Source of the DNA: Tatumella citrea
GTDB lineage: Bacteria > Pseudomonadota > Gammaproteobacteria > Enterobacterales > Enterobacteriaceae
Direction of reading: 5' to 3'
Assembly: GCF_002163585.1 (NCBI RefSeq)
Contig: NZ_CP015579.1
Span: 2,914,001 to 2,978,000, forward strand
DNA: 64,000 bases
This document shows, in pieces, positions 20,734 through 31,025 of this stretch. Under the pieces are notes generated by a model. The model searched no databases. It was not told the origin of the DNA and saw only the letters and a program-made list of their open reading frames with translations. Position 1 is the stretch's first letter. Each line of letters opens with the position of its first letter. The translations under genes and the position numbers were made by a program.

Positions 20734-21582
20734 CTAGTCAGAATCAATCTCGCTTAAATCCCCCTGAATTGCCTGAGCATTCGGGTTGACCTCTGGTTTC
20801 AGTTTCCCGCCGTTAGCAAGGAAATCGTAACGCTGGAAGTAAGCATTGCGAATAAATGAGTACGGATCACTTTGCTGTTTCAGCATTGCATCCGAATCCA
20901 GTAATTCGGCGCGGGTTTCGATACCTTCCAGGGCCCATTTACCGGCAGACAGCCAGATGGTGAGGAAGCTCAATGGTGGATACAACGTATCAACCATATC
21001 ACCACCATCCTGGCGAACGGTGAAGCTGCCATAACCCGGCAGTTCTACGTACGGACCATATCCGACACCGTAACGGCCCAGCGTGGTACCAAAGCCATTC
21101 GCATGTTCGCGTGCCAGTTTAGGGTTCGCTTTACCGGCCACATCAATAAATCCGCCCAGCCCCAGAGTAGAGTTCAGGAAGAAGCGGGTAAAATGAATTG
21201 CCGCCTGGTTTACATGTCCCTGTAACAGGGAGTTCACCATACTGGATGGTTCATCCAGGTTACTCAGCGCATTGCTCAGACCCGTTCTGGCAGGCACCGG
21301 CACGTAATTACGCCAGGCAACTGCCACAGGACGAAGCACATAAGGATCCAGCACGTTGTAGTTGAAGTTAAACATCGTGCGGTTAAAACCTTCCAGCGGA
21401 TCACTACGCTGCCCTGCCCCTGAGGCTGCAGGTTGTGACTGCGGGGCCGCAACAGCAGCTTTCGCTATATGTTGCGTCTCAGGCTTCGTAACCTGCTTTG
21501 TGTTATCAGTGGCCGGCTTACTACCGGCACACCCTACCAGAAGTAAACTGGCCACCCCCAGACTGGTCAGGCGGTAATGCAT
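20734..21582 (-). CDS. mlaA: Outer membrane lipoprotein MlaA (VacJ)
   Basis: 282 residues from the ATG at 21582, which has GGGAG at a good distance. A TTG six codons upstream is rejected. The lipobox LLLVGC puts the lipidated residue at Cys18. The mature protein shows the MlaA signatures DPLEGFNRTMFNFNYNVLDPYVLRPVA (in part) and FFLNSTLGLGGFIDVA. MlaA extracts mislocalised phospholipids from the outer leaflet and passes them to the MlaBCDEF path. It starts 33 bases after ccmI on the same strand, so it may be read from the ccm transcript here. Confidence 0.96.
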   Translation of the reverse strand: MHYRLTSLGVASLLLVGCAGSKPATDNTKQVTKPETQHIAKAAVAAPQSQPAASGAGQRSDPLEGFNRTMFNFNYNVLDPYVLRPVAVAWRNYVPVPARTGLSNALSNLDEPSSMVNSLLQGHVNQAAIHFTRFFLNSTLGLGGFIDVAGKANPKLAREHANGFGTTLGRYGVGYGPYVELPGYGSFTVRQDGGDMVDTLYPPLSFLTIWLSAGKWALEGIETRAELLDSDAMLKQQSDPYSFIRNAYFQRYDFLANGGKLKPEVNPNAQAIQGDLSEIDSD

Positions 21583-21615
21583 GCTGAGCTCCCTGTGCAA
21601 TTATTGTTCGTGAGT

Positions 21616-22830
21616 TCAGGGCTGCTGTTGGTTGATTTCAACAGCCACTGTCTGTTGACCATTATACTGAATTTTATCAGTCTGGCCGAACCAGTCCCCT
21701 GACTGAGGATTTGCTGCTCCGTCCCGGGAAATCCGCGCCCGGATCTGGATAGTATGCTGTGCAGATAACAAACGTTCCGGCATCATCGCATTGCTGTCAT
21801 CCAGCGTAATCGTCAGTGGGAAATGGCTTAATGGCAGTCGTTTCACCGCAACCGGAACCGGAGAAACACCGTCAGTTACGGAAATATACAATATTCCGTT
21901 CGGTGTTAACATTTTTTCTGCTGCCGGTGCAATCGCAATATTCAGTGTCAGCTTGCTGGTTTGTTGCCCTGCATTGGTCCGGGCCTGCTCTATGCCTTTA
22001 CGTACCGCGTCTGCTTCCTTCGAATCGGCAGGGATCATAGTGAGCATTTTCTGCCAATAACCAATCGCTTTATCGTAGTTCTGCTCAGTAAAACTGTCAG
22101 CAGCCAACAGACTCAGGATACGAATATTTTGCGGGTCAGCTTTCAGCATATCTCCCAGCATGACTTCTGCCTGACGGTTATCTTCAGGATCCGGAGACCG
22201 GACCAGCACTTCGGCATAATCCAGCTTCAGCGCCGTATTATTCGGTGACAATTTCAGTGCACGCTGAAAAGCCTGGCTGGAAAGCGGTACATTATTCAGC
22301 ACCATGCCCAGACGGCCCAGCATTTCCCAGTCATTCAGATTATCTGGATCGGATTGCAGTGAAGTCCGCAAGCCGACTTCAAATTCCTGCAACTCCTGCA
22401 TGCTCAGATTTTTGGCATGAGGGTCCATCAGACGCTGACGCAATGCCGGATAATCATTGCGGATCTGATTCCATTGCATGACCTGCAACAAACCACCAGT
22501 CTTCAGATACATTCCGAGGGTAATCAGCACTAATACAATCAGCCCCGGCCATAATACCCAACGACCGGAAGTCCGCGCCTGGGTCTGACGCTGATTTTCC
22601 GGAATATCGGTCAGTAATGTTTGCTGTAACTCAGCAATCATTTCCTGTTTTTCAGCGACAACACCTTGCTGTTCATCTTGTTCCAGCTCGGTCAGACGCT
22701 GACGATAGAAAGATTTGTTCAGCTGATCACGCTGATTGCTGGTGTCTTTTCCTGAACGCCAGCCACTGGTGAGAATTAATGCACACGCCGCCAGTAATAT
22801 AATACAGATGCTTAACCAAAGGGCACTCAT
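21616..22830 (-). CDS. ccmI: Cytochrome c biogenesis protein CcmI
   Basis: 404 residues. Two N-terminal membrane segments (residues ~4-22 and ~93-110) flank a cytoplasmic charged loop. A large periplasmic part follows with TPR repeats (DLNDWEMLGRLGMVLNN, ALKLSPNNTALKLDYAEVL, AADSFTEQNYDKAIGYWQKML) and a C-terminal beta-rich domain. CcmI binds apocytochrome c and chaperones it to the heme ligase. In E. coli this region is fused to CcmH; here it is a separate gene, overlapping ccmH by 4 bases. Confidence 0.92.
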   Translation of the reverse strand: MSALWLSICIILLAACALILTSGWRSGKDTSNQRDQLNKSFYRQRLTELEQDEQQGVVAEKQEMIAELQQTLLTDIPENQRQTQARTSGRWVLWPGLIVLVLITLGMYLKTGGLLQVMQWNQIRNDYPALRQRLMDPHAKNLSMQELQEFEVGLRTSLQSDPDNLNDWEMLGRLGMVLNNVPLSSQAFQRALKLSPNNTALKLDYAEVLVRSPDPEDNRQAEVMLGDMLKADPQNIRILSLLAADSFTEQNYDKAIGYWQKMLTMIPADSKEADAVRKGIEQARTNAGQQTSKLTLNIAIAPAAEKMLTPNGILYISVTDGVSPVPVAVKRLPLSHFPLTITLDDSNAMMPERLLSAQHTIQIRARISRDGAANPQSGDWFGQTDKIQYNGQQTVAVEINQQQP

Positions 22831-23285
22831 AGCGGTTTCCCGTCATTATCCAGTAACGCGGCCAGTCTTTGCTGTTCTGTTGTGTCCAGCTCAGCCCGCG
22901 TTTTTTTTCTTCTGCTGCGTAAAATAATTATCGCAGCACCTGCAACTACAAATAACAGTGGTCCGACCCACAAGATAATGGTCGAAGGTGTTACCGGAGG
23001 CTCATAGGTGACGAAGTTCCCGTAACGTTTCACCATATATTCAACGATCTGCTGGCGTGTTTGTCCTTGCTGCAGCAGCTCATAGACCTTCTGACGCATA
23101 TCCGCGGCAATCATCGCTCCGGAATCGGCAATACTGTTATTCTGACATTTCGGACAACGCAGCGACTGCGTCAGATCCCGGTACTGTTCTTCCTGTGCTA
23201 CCGATTTAAACTGGTAGGCATCAATAGCCGCCCACAGGCTGAAACTGGTCATCATCGCGGCAAGGAAAAGGATCAACTTTTTCAT
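22827..23285 (-). CDS. ccmH: Cytochrome c maturation protein CcmH (short form)
   Basis: 152 residues. An N-terminal signal/anchor (residues 1-19) is followed by the redox motif LRCPKC with Cys44 and Cys47, and a transmembrane helix near residues 104-121. It keeps apocytochrome CXXCH cysteines reduced together with DsbE. This is the single-domain form, without the CcmI-like C-terminal extension of E. coli CcmH. It begins 4 bases after dsbE. Confidence 0.95.
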   Translation of the reverse strand: MKKLILFLAAMMTSFSLWAAIDAYQFKSVAQEEQYRDLTQSLRCPKCQNNSIADSGAMIAADMRQKVYELLQQGQTRQQIVEYMVKRYGNFVTYEPPVTPSTIILWVGPLLFVVAGAAIIILRSRRKKTRAELDTTEQQRLAALLDNDGKPL

Positions 23286-23289
23286 CCGG

Positions 23290-23847
23290 TTAATCCTCCG
23301 CTAACTTGCTGTACTTGTTCCATAATGGCTGAACTTCGTCCTTCCAGACCTCAGCATTCATATCGCCTGCATGGCGATAACGGATAATACCTTTACCGTC
23401 GATCAGGAAGGTTTCTGGTGCACCGTACACTCCTAAGTCCAGCCCCAGCATTCCGTCACCATCATACAGGCTCAGCGCATAAGGATTTCCCAGAGTATTC
23501 AGCCAGTTAACCGCTTTCACCCGGTTATCTTTATAGTTCAGACCAACCACCCGCACCCCTTTCTCTGCCAGGGTATTCAGGTATTCGTGCTCAGCACGAC
23601 AGGTCGGGCACCAGGTTGCCCAGACATTCAGCAGCAGCGGTTTACCATTGATCAGCGCTTTCTGGCTGTACAGCTGGCCAGGGTTTTGCAGTGATTCCAG
23701 TTTAAACACCGGAACCGGCTTACCGACCAGTGCTGACTCCAGAAGTGTCGGATCATCACCATCCGCGTTGCGGTTCAGCTGCCAGAGCAATGCCGCAGCC
23801 AGCAACAGAAACAGTACTAACGGGATAAACAGGATTTTTTTATTCAT
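23290..23847 (-). CDS. dsbE: Thiol:disulfide interchange protein DsbE/CcmG
   Basis: 185 residues. An N-terminal membrane anchor (residues 4-23) and a periplasmic thioredoxin fold with the active site WATWCPTC (Cys80, Cys83) and the cis-Pro stretch GAPETFLID. It reduces disulfides in apocytochrome c. Its start overlaps the ccmF stop by 4 bases. Confidence 0.96.
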   Translation of the reverse strand: MNKKILFIPLVLFLLLAAALLWQLNRNADGDDPTLLESALVGKPVPVFKLESLQNPGQLYSQKALINGKPLLLNVWATWCPTCRAEHEYLNTLAEKGVRVVGLNYKDNRVKAVNWLNTLGNPYALSLYDGDGMLGLDLGVYGAPETFLIDGKGIIRYRHAGDMNAEVWKDEVQPLWNKYSKLAED

Positions 23848-25808
23848 GATAATGATTCCTCCTGCGCCTGTGCTTTCTTACGGGAACGATATCGTGGATC
23901 CAGCAGACACAGAATACCGCCAACCGCCATAAACACACCGCCGAACCAAATCCAGCGAACAAAAGGTTTGTAATAAATACGAACGGCCCAGGAACCCTGA
24001 CCAATTTCTTCACCCAGTGCAGCATAAAGATCACGGCCAAAACCACCACTGATGGCAGCCATTGTCATCATAGTGCGGGTTGCGGTGTAGAAGCGTTTTT
24101 CAGCGTGTAATACCGCTTCCTGTTTTCCGTTACGGGTGACATCAATAATCGCTACGCCGCCGGTATAGTTAGGTCCTACCAGCCGCTGCACATCGCGGAA
24201 AATAAAGTGATAATTATGAATATCGACGTTATCACCGGCTTTCATGCGAACATCACGCTCGACACTGTATTGGGTACTGAACGCAATTCCGATGACCGTC
24301 ACTGCTACCCCAAGGTGACCCAACACCATTCCCCAGTGGCTGCGGGAAAGATGAGCCAGTCCACGGAAGAAAGTGTGGCGATGGGTTGCACGCTCGTGCA
24401 GCTCCATCAGTGTCAGAATAATAACCCAGACTGACATCAGCAGACCTACCACGGTCATCGCTTCAATACGATCCTGCAACAGTAAAGGCAGGACAATTGA
24501 GGCAATCAGAGTAACAACCGCCGCAATAATTAAGCGTTTATACAGTTTTTGTGGCTCATCACGGCGCCAACGCACCAGCGGCCCGATACCCAGCATCAGA
24601 GCAAACGGCGCCATAATCCAGGTAAACATCGTATTGAAGAACGGAGCACCAATCGAAATACTGCCGAGGCCCAGCTCTTTGTGAACCAGTGGTAACAGTG
24701 TCCCCAGCAGTACCACCAACATGGCAGCAATCAGCAGGACGTTATTCCCCAGCAGGAACGACTCTCGCGACCAGCCTTCATTCTGTACCCGGCTACGCAC
24801 CTGGCCTCCGCGGATGGCATACAGCAGTAATGAACTGCCGATGACAATCACCAGGAATAACAGGATAAAAATACCGCGCGAAGGATCGGAAGCAAATGAG
24901 TGAACAGAAACCAGCACACCGGAACGAACCAGGAAGGTACCGAGCAGACTTAGCGAGAACGCGGTAATGGCCAGTAACACGGTCCAGGATTTGAAGGTTC
25001 CGCGTTTTTCAGTTACCGCCAGTGAGTGAATCAATGCGGTTCCGGCCAACCATGGCATCAGTGAAGCATTTTCTACCGGATCCCAGAACCACCAGCCACC
25101 CCAGCCCAGATCGTAGTAAGCCCAGGCTGAACCTAAAACTATCCCGATGGTCAGGAAAATCCAGGCCGCCGTCGTCCACGGACGTGACCAGCGAGCCCAT
25201 GCAGTATCCAGTCGTCCGGTCATCAGTGAAGCAATGGCAAACGCAAACGCCACCGAGAAGCCGACATACCCCATATACAACAATGGCGGGTGGAAAATCA
25301 GCCCGATATCCTGGAGCATTGGGTTAAGATCGCTGCCATCAACAGGAAAATCAGGCAATGTCCGGATAAATGGATTAGACGTCAGTGTAATAAACAGCAG
25401 GAAGCCAAGGTTAATCATGCCCATGACTGCCAGCACGCGGGCGATTGCATCCTGTGGCATGCCACGGCTCAGCAGTGCCACCGCCAGTGTCCAGCCACTA
25501 AGCATCAGTAACCACAGCAGCAACGATCCTTCATGAGCACCCCAGGTTGCGGCAATCCGGTACCAGATTGGCAGCAAGGTATTGGAGTTCTCTGCGACAT
25601 ACGCCACAGTGAAGTCGTTAACAATAAACGCATGAACCAGAATCAGAAATGCCGCGGCAATACAGGCAAACAGTCCGTAGGTGAGTGGGCGGGCCAGCCC
25701 CATAAGACGACTGTCCTGGCGAGCAGCCCCCCACAGTGGATAAATACTTAATAACACAGCCAGGCCAAGGGCCAGGCATAACAAAAAACTGCCTATTTCA
25801 GGTATCAT
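23844..25808 (-). CDS. ccmF: Heme lyase subunit CcmF
   Basis: 654 residues with about fifteen hydrophobic segments. The tryptophan-rich heme-handling motif [14 protein letters not shown] is present, as are surrounding His residues. CcmF takes heme from holo-CcmE and, with CcmH and CcmI, attaches it to apocytochrome c on the periplasmic side. The ends overlap ccmE and dsbE by 4 bases each. Confidence 0.97.
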   Translation of the reverse strand: MIPEIGSFLLCLALGLAVLLSIYPLWGAARQDSRLMGLARPLTYGLFACIAAAFLILVHAFIVNDFTVAYVAENSNTLLPIWYRIAATWGAHEGSLLLWLLMLSGWTLAVALLSRGMPQDAIARVLAVMGMINLGFLLFITLTSNPFIRTLPDFPVDGSDLNPMLQDIGLIFHPPLLYMGYVGFSVAFAFAIASLMTGRLDTAWARWSRPWTTAAWIFLTIGIVLGSAWAYYDLGWGGWWFWDPVENASLMPWLAGTALIHSLAVTEKRGTFKSWTVLLAITAFSLSLLGTFLVRSGVLVSVHSFASDPSRGIFILLFLVIVIGSSLLLYAIRGGQVRSRVQNEGWSRESFLLGNNVLLIAAMLVVLLGTLLPLVHKELGLGSISIGAPFFNTMFTWIMAPFALMLGIGPLVRWRRDEPQKLYKRLIIAAVVTLIASIVLPLLLQDRIEAMTVVGLLMSVWVIILTLMELHERATHRHTFFRGLAHLSRSHWGMVLGHLGVAVTVIGIAFSTQYSVERDVRMKAGDNVDIHNYHFIFRDVQRLVGPNYTGGVAIIDVTRNGKQEAVLHAEKRFYTATRTMMTMAAISGGFGRDLYAALGEEIGQGSWAVRIYYKPFVRWIWFGGVFMAVGGILCLLDPRYRSRKKAQAQEESLS

Positions 25809-26296
25809 TGTTGCTCACCTTGTGGGTTCTGATAGCGTGCCGCAGGCCCTTTATGGTTCTGTTTCATCGCATCCTCAATTTCTGGTGGCGTGTATTTCTC
25901 ATCATGTTTAGCCAGCACCTGATCAGCTTTGATCATATTGCCATCTTCCAGCACGCCTTCTGCGACAATCCCCTGCCCTTCACGGAAAAGATCAGGAAGA
26001 ATACCGACATAGCTCACACTGACGACTCCGTTGGCGTCATACAGTTTAAAATCCACAGCCAGACTTTTCGGATCACGTTTTACGCTGCCTGGCATAACCA
26101 TGCCGCCAATACGTAACCGCTGCCCCGGATGAGGTATATCCTTATGTTCCGGGCCACGCCCGTTCAGAATTTCACTGGGTGTATAGAACAAATCAATGTT
26201 TGAACGCAGTGCATACATAACTAAACTAGTCGCCAGACCGAGGCCGACCAGTATTGCCACCACAACCAGTAAGCGGCGACGACGACGAATGTTCAC
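25805..26296 (-). CDS. ccmE: Heme chaperone CcmE
   Basis: 163 residues. An N-terminal membrane anchor with preceding RRRRR, a beta-barrel (OB fold) periplasmic domain, and the heme-binding VLAKHDEKY with His131 and Tyr135. It carries heme covalently from CcmC to CcmF. Overlaps ccmD and ccmF by 4 bases each. Confidence 0.97.
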   Translation of the reverse strand: MNIRRRRRLLVVVAILVGLGLATSLVMYALRSNIDLFYTPSEILNGRGPEHKDIPHPGQRLRIGGMVMPGSVKRDPKSLAVDFKLYDANGVVSVSYVGILPDLFREGQGIVAEGVLEDGNMIKADQVLAKHDEKYTPPEIEDAMKQNHKGPAARYQNPQGEQQ

Positions 26297-26526
26297 AAGT
26301 GATCTCCTGCCGTGTTAGCGGCGGTTTTTTTTCGTTTTGCAGCGCTGATCCGGCGTTCACGGGATTCACGCTGTCTTATTTCTTTTAATAATTGTTTTCG
26401 TTGTACCAGGGTATGGATGATCAAACATCCCAGTGCCAGTAACGTCATACAGACAGAAAGCCAGACATAGAAGGCATAGCCTCCCATGTGGAAAAAAGCT
26501 GACCATGAGGAAAATGCAGGAGTCAT
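26293..26526 (-). CDS. ccmD: Heme exporter accessory protein CcmD
   Basis: 77 residues with one transmembrane helix ([19 protein letters not shown]) and a positively charged cytoplasmic tail ([17 protein letters not shown]). CcmD helps release holo-CcmE from the CcmABC complex. Overlaps ccmC and ccmE by 4 bases each. Confidence 0.93.
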   Translation of the reverse strand: MTPAFSSWSAFFHMGGYAFYVWLSVCMTLLALGCLIIHTLVQRKQLLKEIRQRESRERRISAAKRKKTAANTAGDHL

Positions 26527-27263
26527 GATTTACGCCCCTTATTGGCAATAGCAGAAACCCAGGGACGATTTCGTTCAGTGACCAGAATGAGGTTGCGCAG
26601 GCGCATCAACGTCAGGGAAATGAAGACCAGCAGATAACCGAGAATTGCCCAGCGTAACGGGGTACGCATCGACGGAGCAATGTCCTGCTGTAAAATACCA
26701 GAAGAGCCCTGGTGCAGGGTGTTCCACCACTGAACCGAGTAATGAATAATTGGCAGGTTAACCACGCCAACCAGAATCAGGATACCAGCGGCACGGCCGG
26801 CAACGCGACGATCATCGAAGGCGTTATACAGGGTAATGACACCCATATAGATAAACAGCAACACCAGTTCCGAAGTCAGACGTGCATCCCAGACCCACCA
26901 GGTGCCCCACATCGGTTTGCCCCAGGCCGACCCGGTCACCAGCGCAATAAAGGTGAATACTGCCCCGACCGGAGCCATCGCCGATGCCACCAGATCCGAC
27001 ATTTTCATCTGCCAGACCAGACCGATAAACGCTGCAATAGCCATTGAGGCGTAAACCCCCATCGACCACATCGCTGCCGGCACATGAATATACATTATAC
27101 GGTAACTGTCACCCTGCTGATAATCCGGCGGGGCATAACCAAATCCCCAAACCCAGCCCAACAACAGGGTAATCAACGCTGCCAGACTTACCCAGGGAAT
27201 AAACCTGCCGCAAATGTTATATAGCCGTTCTGGCTTTGCCAGTTGGTGTAACCATTTCCACAT
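26523..27263 (-). CDS. ccmC: Heme exporter subunit CcmC
   Basis: 246 residues from the ATG at 27263 (MWKWLHQLAKPERLY), matching the length of E. coli CcmC; a longer frame to 27347 has no support. Six membrane segments. The WWD domain GTWWVWDARLTSELVLL and flanking His residues load heme onto CcmE. It follows ccmB with a 46-base gap. Confidence 0.96.
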   Translation of the reverse strand: MWKWLHQLAKPERLYNICGRFIPWVSLAALITLLLGWVWGFGYAPPDYQQGDSYRIMYIHVPAAMWSMGVYASMAIAAFIGLVWQMKMSDLVASAMAPVGAVFTFIALVTGSAWGKPMWGTWWVWDARLTSELVLLFIYMGVITLYNAFDDRRVAGRAAGILILVGVVNLPIIHYSVQWWNTLHQGSSGILQQDIAPSMRTPLRWAILGYLLVFISLTLMRLRNLILVTERNRPWVSAIANKGRKS

Positions 27264-27309
27264 TTTGTATTGCTCACTAATATTTACTAAAAGCAGCACA
27301 ACTCGCAGT

Positions 27310-27969
27310 TTATTGAAGACTAATACGTACCGCTGCGGCTGTGGCAAAAGGTGCCAGGGTAATACTGGCGATTAGCATTGCGCCTAATATGGCCAGGTAA
27401 CCACTTATCGATAATCCCTGGCTTGCAGCATCAATGGCTGCACTTGAAAAAATCAGCACCGGAATTACCAGAGGCAAAACCAGTAAACTTAATAACACTC
27501 CGCCGCGTCGTAACCCGACTGTCAGCCCGACTCCGATAGCGCCGATAAAACTCAACACCGGCGTACCCAATAACAATGTCATCGCCAGCCCGAACCAGCC
27601 CTGAAAATTCAGCGACAATAATAGCGAGGCCAGCGGCGATAAAATAATTAACGGCACTCCGGTCACCAGCCAGTGGGCAATCACTTTTCCCAGTACCGTT
27701 AATGGCAATGGGGTCGGTAACAGCACCAGTTGTTCCAGTGATCCATCCAGAAAATCATCCCGAAACAAACGTTCCAGTGCCAGTAATGATGACAGTAATG
27801 CCGCGACCCAGACGATACCGGGCGCAATTCTGGCGAGTAATTTTGTTTCGGGGCCAATACCCAGCGGAAACAACGTAATTACTATCAGGAAAAACCACAG
27901 CGGATTAATAATTTCTGACCCGCTGCGAAAGGCAATTTTTAGCTCACGGCGAATAATACTTACCAGCAT
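27310..27969 (-). CDS. ccmB: Heme exporter subunit CcmB (ABC permease)
   Basis: 219 residues with six hydrophobic segments. Conserved family stretches include NPLWFFLIVITLFPLGIGPE and ALERLFRDDFLDGSLEQL. It forms the membrane part of the CcmAB transporter that drives CcmE release. Overlaps the ccmA stop by 10 bases. Confidence 0.96.
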   Translation of the reverse strand: MLVSIIRRELKIAFRSGSEIINPLWFFLIVITLFPLGIGPETKLLARIAPGIVWVAALLSSLLALERLFRDDFLDGSLEQLVLLPTPLPLTVLGKVIAHWLVTGVPLIILSPLASLLLSLNFQGWFGLAMTLLLGTPVLSFIGAIGVGLTVGLRRGGVLLSLLVLPLVIPVLIFSSAAIDAASQGLSISGYLAILGAMLIASITLAPFATAAAVRISLQ

Positions 27970-28586
27970 GTGTCTCGTCCTTCCGCTGTCAGGCGTATTT
28001 TACGCACCACATCCTGTTGATCCGGAAGATCCTGATGGGTAGTAAGGATAACGGATCCACCCTGCCCTGCGTGACTGGCAAATTGTGTCATTATTTTTTC
28101 CACCCCGGCTTTATCAATCGCCGTCAGTGGTTCATCAAGTATCCATAACCGCGCCCGGCTTAGCCATAATCTGGCCAGCGCCACTCTGCGCTGCTGACCT
28201 GCAGAAAGCTGGGCAACAACTGCGTCCTCATAGCCGGTCAAATCCACTTCATCCAGAGCATTAAAAATTTGCTCATCACTACAATCCGGATGAAAAAAAC
28301 GCAGGTTTTCGAGCGGAGACAAGACTCCTTTTACCCCGGGCTGATGACCGAGATACAACATCTCGCGCTGCCAGATATCACGCTGCCGGCTGACTGCCGT
28401 GTGATTCCACAGGATCTCCCCGGACTCAGCCCGACTCAGGCCAGCGAGGATACGTAATAAGGATGTTTTTCCTGCCCCGTTAGGACCTTCTATCTGGACA
28501 ATATCGCCAGCGCTGACCGTAAATGAGAGCTGTGAAAATAACACTCGCTCATCCCGGGCACAGGTAAGATCTTTGGCTTCCAGCAT
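27960..28586 (-). CDS. ccmA: Heme exporter ATP-binding protein CcmA
   Basis: About 208 residues. Walker A GPNGAGKTS, ABC signature LSAGQQRRVALARL and Walker B LWILDEPLTA are intact. It energises the CcmABCDE release complex. I prefer the ATG at 28586 because it gives the conserved MLEA N-terminus; a GTG five codons upstream (28601) is possible, and neither has a strong ribosome binding site. It is first in the nine-gene ccm operon. Confidence 0.95.
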   Translation of the reverse strand: MLEAKDLTCARDERVLFSQLSFTVSAGDIVQIEGPNGAGKTSLLRILAGLSRAESGEILWNHTAVSRQRDIWQREMLYLGHQPGVKGVLSPLENLRFFHPDCSDEQIFNALDEVDLTGYEDAVVAQLSAGQQRRVALARLWLSRARLWILDEPLTAIDKAGVEKIMTQFASHAGQGGSVILTTHQDLPDQQDVVRKIRLTAEGRDTCW

Positions 28587-28601
28587 GCAACTTATATTCA
28601 C

Positions 28602-29041
28602 GATAACGTTATGAAGGCCGCACTATATCATAAGGAAACTCTCTGCCGAATGCCGAAAATGGAAACGGTTACTTAAAAGTCCCTTAACCACAACTTTTCT
28701 GCCTAAAAACCGGACAATGATAAAACTTTGTTACGCTTATTTTGATTTACCCACAGTTTCCGGCCCCCATTTTCGTGGGAATTCAGTGCGATTACTTTCT
28801 GTGAGACGCTAAATCCTAACAGATGCGAAATCAATTACTATGCGGGTTTGTGCTATTTACGCCGAAAAAACAACCATGATAGTTCTGCGTCTCCTGCCTC
28901 CGGCATTTACAACTGGATTTCACCTCACCCCCATAAAGACAACATCACACTAACAACAGTAATTGCTGATTTTTGCATCAGATTCTCAGAGAAATACTAC
29001 ACTGAGACTATCAGTCATTTATCTGTTTTCCCGGAGGCCAC
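28602..29041. other. Divergent intergenic region ccmA-yfdC
   Basis: 440 bases between the divergent ccm operon and yfdC. It should contain both promoters. No operator or RNA element was recognised. A possible small plus-strand frame that runs into yfdC in another frame is not supported. The only clear signal is CGGAGG just before the yfdC GTG. Confidence 0.6.
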
Positions 29042-29935
29042 GTGCAAAATCCCCCCCATCAATCTACCCGTGACAATCAGGTCGATAGTGAAGAAAAAAG
29101 TAATGAAACTTCGATTACGACTGCAGAAGAACAATTGCCTTCGAAAGCGGTAGCTATTCATGAAACGATACGCCAGAACGGCGAGAAAGAGCTGGAACGC
29201 GACAGTATGGCACTGTTGTTGTCAGCCATTGCTGCCGGATTATCGATGGGCACTTCACTACTGGTAAAAGGTCTGTTGCAGGTACATACCGAAGGCCTGC
29301 CCGGCAGTTTTCTGCTGGAAAACTTCGGTTATTGCGTCGGCTTCATCATTGTGATTATCGCCCACCAACAACTGTTCACTGAAAACACCATCACTGCCGT
29401 ATTACCGGTAATGCATAAACCGGTGATGAATAATTTCAAACTGCTAATCCGGCTTTGGGGACTGGTACTGGCTGGTAACTTTATAGGGACCGCGTTGGTG
29501 GCGCTGGCGTTTAACCATATGCCGGTATTCAATGACGAGTTGCAAAACTCGTTCACTCATCTGAGCGAGGCCGCGGTAAATCACGATGCAGGACAAATGT
29601 TTTGCGGTTCGCTGGTTTCCGGTTGGTTGATTGCCACGATGGTCTGGATGTTTCCTCATTCAGGTGCCGCTAAGATCCTGGTGATTATTATGATCACCTG
29701 GATAATGTCACTGGCCGGGTTATCGCATATTGTGGTGGGATCGGTAGAGGCTTTTTACCTGGTATTTAACGGGCATCTCAGTTGGTCTGAATTTCTCTGG
29801 CCTTTTGCTCTGCCCACTCTGGCGGGTAATATTACCGGCGGGACCTTTATTTTTGCTCTGATGAGCCACGTGCAGATCCGTAATGATCTCAGTGAGCAAA
29901 AAAAATTACAGGCAGGACGCCCCCCGGAAAACTGA
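29042..29935 (+). CDS. yfdC: FNT-family inner membrane transporter YfdC
   Basis: 297 residues from a GTG preceded by CGGAGG. A charged N-terminal segment (~1-50) leads into EKELERDSMALLLSAIAAGLSMGTS, the YfdC hallmark, and then six membrane helices of the formate/nitrite transporter fold (LLIRLWGLVLAGNFIGTALVA, GGTFIFALMSHVQIRND). The transported anion of YfdC is unknown. In E. coli yfdC lies directly next to mlaA; here the ccm operon is in between. Confidence 0.93.
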   Translation: MQNPPHQSTRDNQVDSEEKSNETSITTAEEQLPSKAVAIHETIRQNGEKELERDSMALLLSAIAAGLSMGTSLLVKGLLQVHTEGLPGSFLLENFGYCVGFIIVIIAHQQLFTENTITAVLPVMHKPVMNNFKLLIRLWGLVLAGNFIGTALVALAFNHMPVFNDELQNSFTHLSEAAVNHDAGQMFCGSLVSGWLIATMVWMFPHSGAAKILVIIMITWIMSLAGLSHIVVGSVEAFYLVFNGHLSWSEFLWPFALPTLAGNITGGTFIFALMSHVQIRNDLSEQKKLQAGRPPEN

Positions 29936-30050
29936 TCGATCACCACGACAGTTAAGCACTGACTTTCCCGGCAGAGACAGTGGCTGGTGCGTATTTCCAG
30001 GGAATGATAAAGTCTGTTTTTAGCACACTTCTGTTCCTCAAAGGAATGCT

Positions 30051-30938
30051 ATGGATCGATTTCAGGCAATGGCCACTTTTGTCAGGGTCGTAGAAACAGG
30101 CTCATTTTCTGCCGCAGCTCGTCAGCTTAATCTCGGCCAGCCGGCAGTCTCTAAACTGATTGCACGGCTGGAAAGCCACCTGAATACCCGGTTACTGGCA
30201 CGAACCACACACGGGCTGACGCCCACAGAAGCCGGGCAACGTTATTACGAACGAGCCAAAACTGCTCTGGATGAAGCCGACGAAGCTGAACTGGCAGCCC
30301 GTCATTCCGCCAGTGGTTTGTCCGGTCATTTACGCATTTCAGCCGCAACCACTTTTGCCAGAATCCATATTATTCCTGAATTACCCCGTTTTCTGGATAG
30401 TCACCCTGACCTTCAGACAGAAGTGATCCTCGACGACCGGGTGATCGATTTGCTGGCTGAGGGAGTTGATGTCTCATTGCGAATGGGCAAACTGGCAGAT
30501 TCTTCTGCTACCGCGCGTAAGCTTGCGACCGCCAAACGTTCGGTGATTGCCACTCCGCAATATCTGAAAACCTGTGGCGAACCGTTAACTCCGGCAGCAC
30601 TCGCAGAGCATCAGGCCATCCTGTATAGCGCACAGCCGTCGACCTGGACCTTTAACCATCAGGGTACGCTCGCCTCTGTTAGTCTGCAGGGCCGGATACG
30701 GGTCAGTGCTGCCGAAGGGCAACGCGCTGCAGTTCTGAATCATATGGGATTGTGTATTGCCTCAGACTGGATGTTTTATGATGAGTTACGTTCCGGTGAG
30801 GTCGTAAAACTGCTGACCGAATGGCAGCTACCTGACATCGACCTTTGGGCGGTATTCCCCTCCGGCAGACTCACCAGCGCCAAAGCCAGACAGTTTGCAT
30901 TATTTACCGAGACGGTTATGGCAGAACGAACGATTTAA
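30051..30938 (+). CDS. LysR-family transcriptional regulator
   Basis: 295 residues. The N-terminal winged helix (FVRVVETGSFSAAARQLNLGQPAVSKLIARLE) is followed by a LysR effector-binding domain beginning near LRISAATTFARIHIIPELPRFL. It resembles the AaeR/PgrR-like subgroup with D-D-R-V-I-D-LLAEGVDVSLR. It sits alone between yfdC and the unknown three-gene operon, in the same orientation as yfdC. Its targets cannot be inferred; no divergent partner is adjacent. Confidence 0.85.
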   Translation: MDRFQAMATFVRVVETGSFSAAARQLNLGQPAVSKLIARLESHLNTRLLARTTHGLTPTEAGQRYYERAKTALDEADEAELAARHSASGLSGHLRISAATTFARIHIIPELPRFLDSHPDLQTEVILDDRVIDLLAEGVDVSLRMGKLADSSATARKLATAKRSVIATPQYLKTCGEPLTPAALAEHQAILYSAQPSTWTFNHQGTLASVSLQGRIRVSAAEGQRAAVLNHMGLCIASDWMFYDELRSGEVVKLLTEWQLPDIDLWAVFPSGRLTSAKARQFALFTETVMAERTI

Positions 30939-30995
30939 GCCGGGCAGGAGCCTGCAAAAAACCGGGCTTTGTTTCCCGGCTGATAACAGTTAAGT

Positions 30996-31019
30996 TTGCC
31001 GATCCATAACGATCGGCAA
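30996..31019. terminator. Hairpin after LysR gene and unknown operon
   Basis: A perfect 9-bp stem TTGCCGATC/GATCGGCAA with a 6-base loop lies between the convergent LysR gene and the last gene of the unknown operon. There is no T-run. A second, longer pairing AGCCGGG/CCCGGCT brackets 30938-30981. Confidence 0.5.
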
Positions 31020-31025
31020 GTCTCT

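Noticed and set aside
28848..29153. 101-codon plus-strand frame in the ccmA-yfdC interval
   Set aside because: Overlaps the yfdC start in another frame and has no recognisable protein pattern or ribosome binding site.
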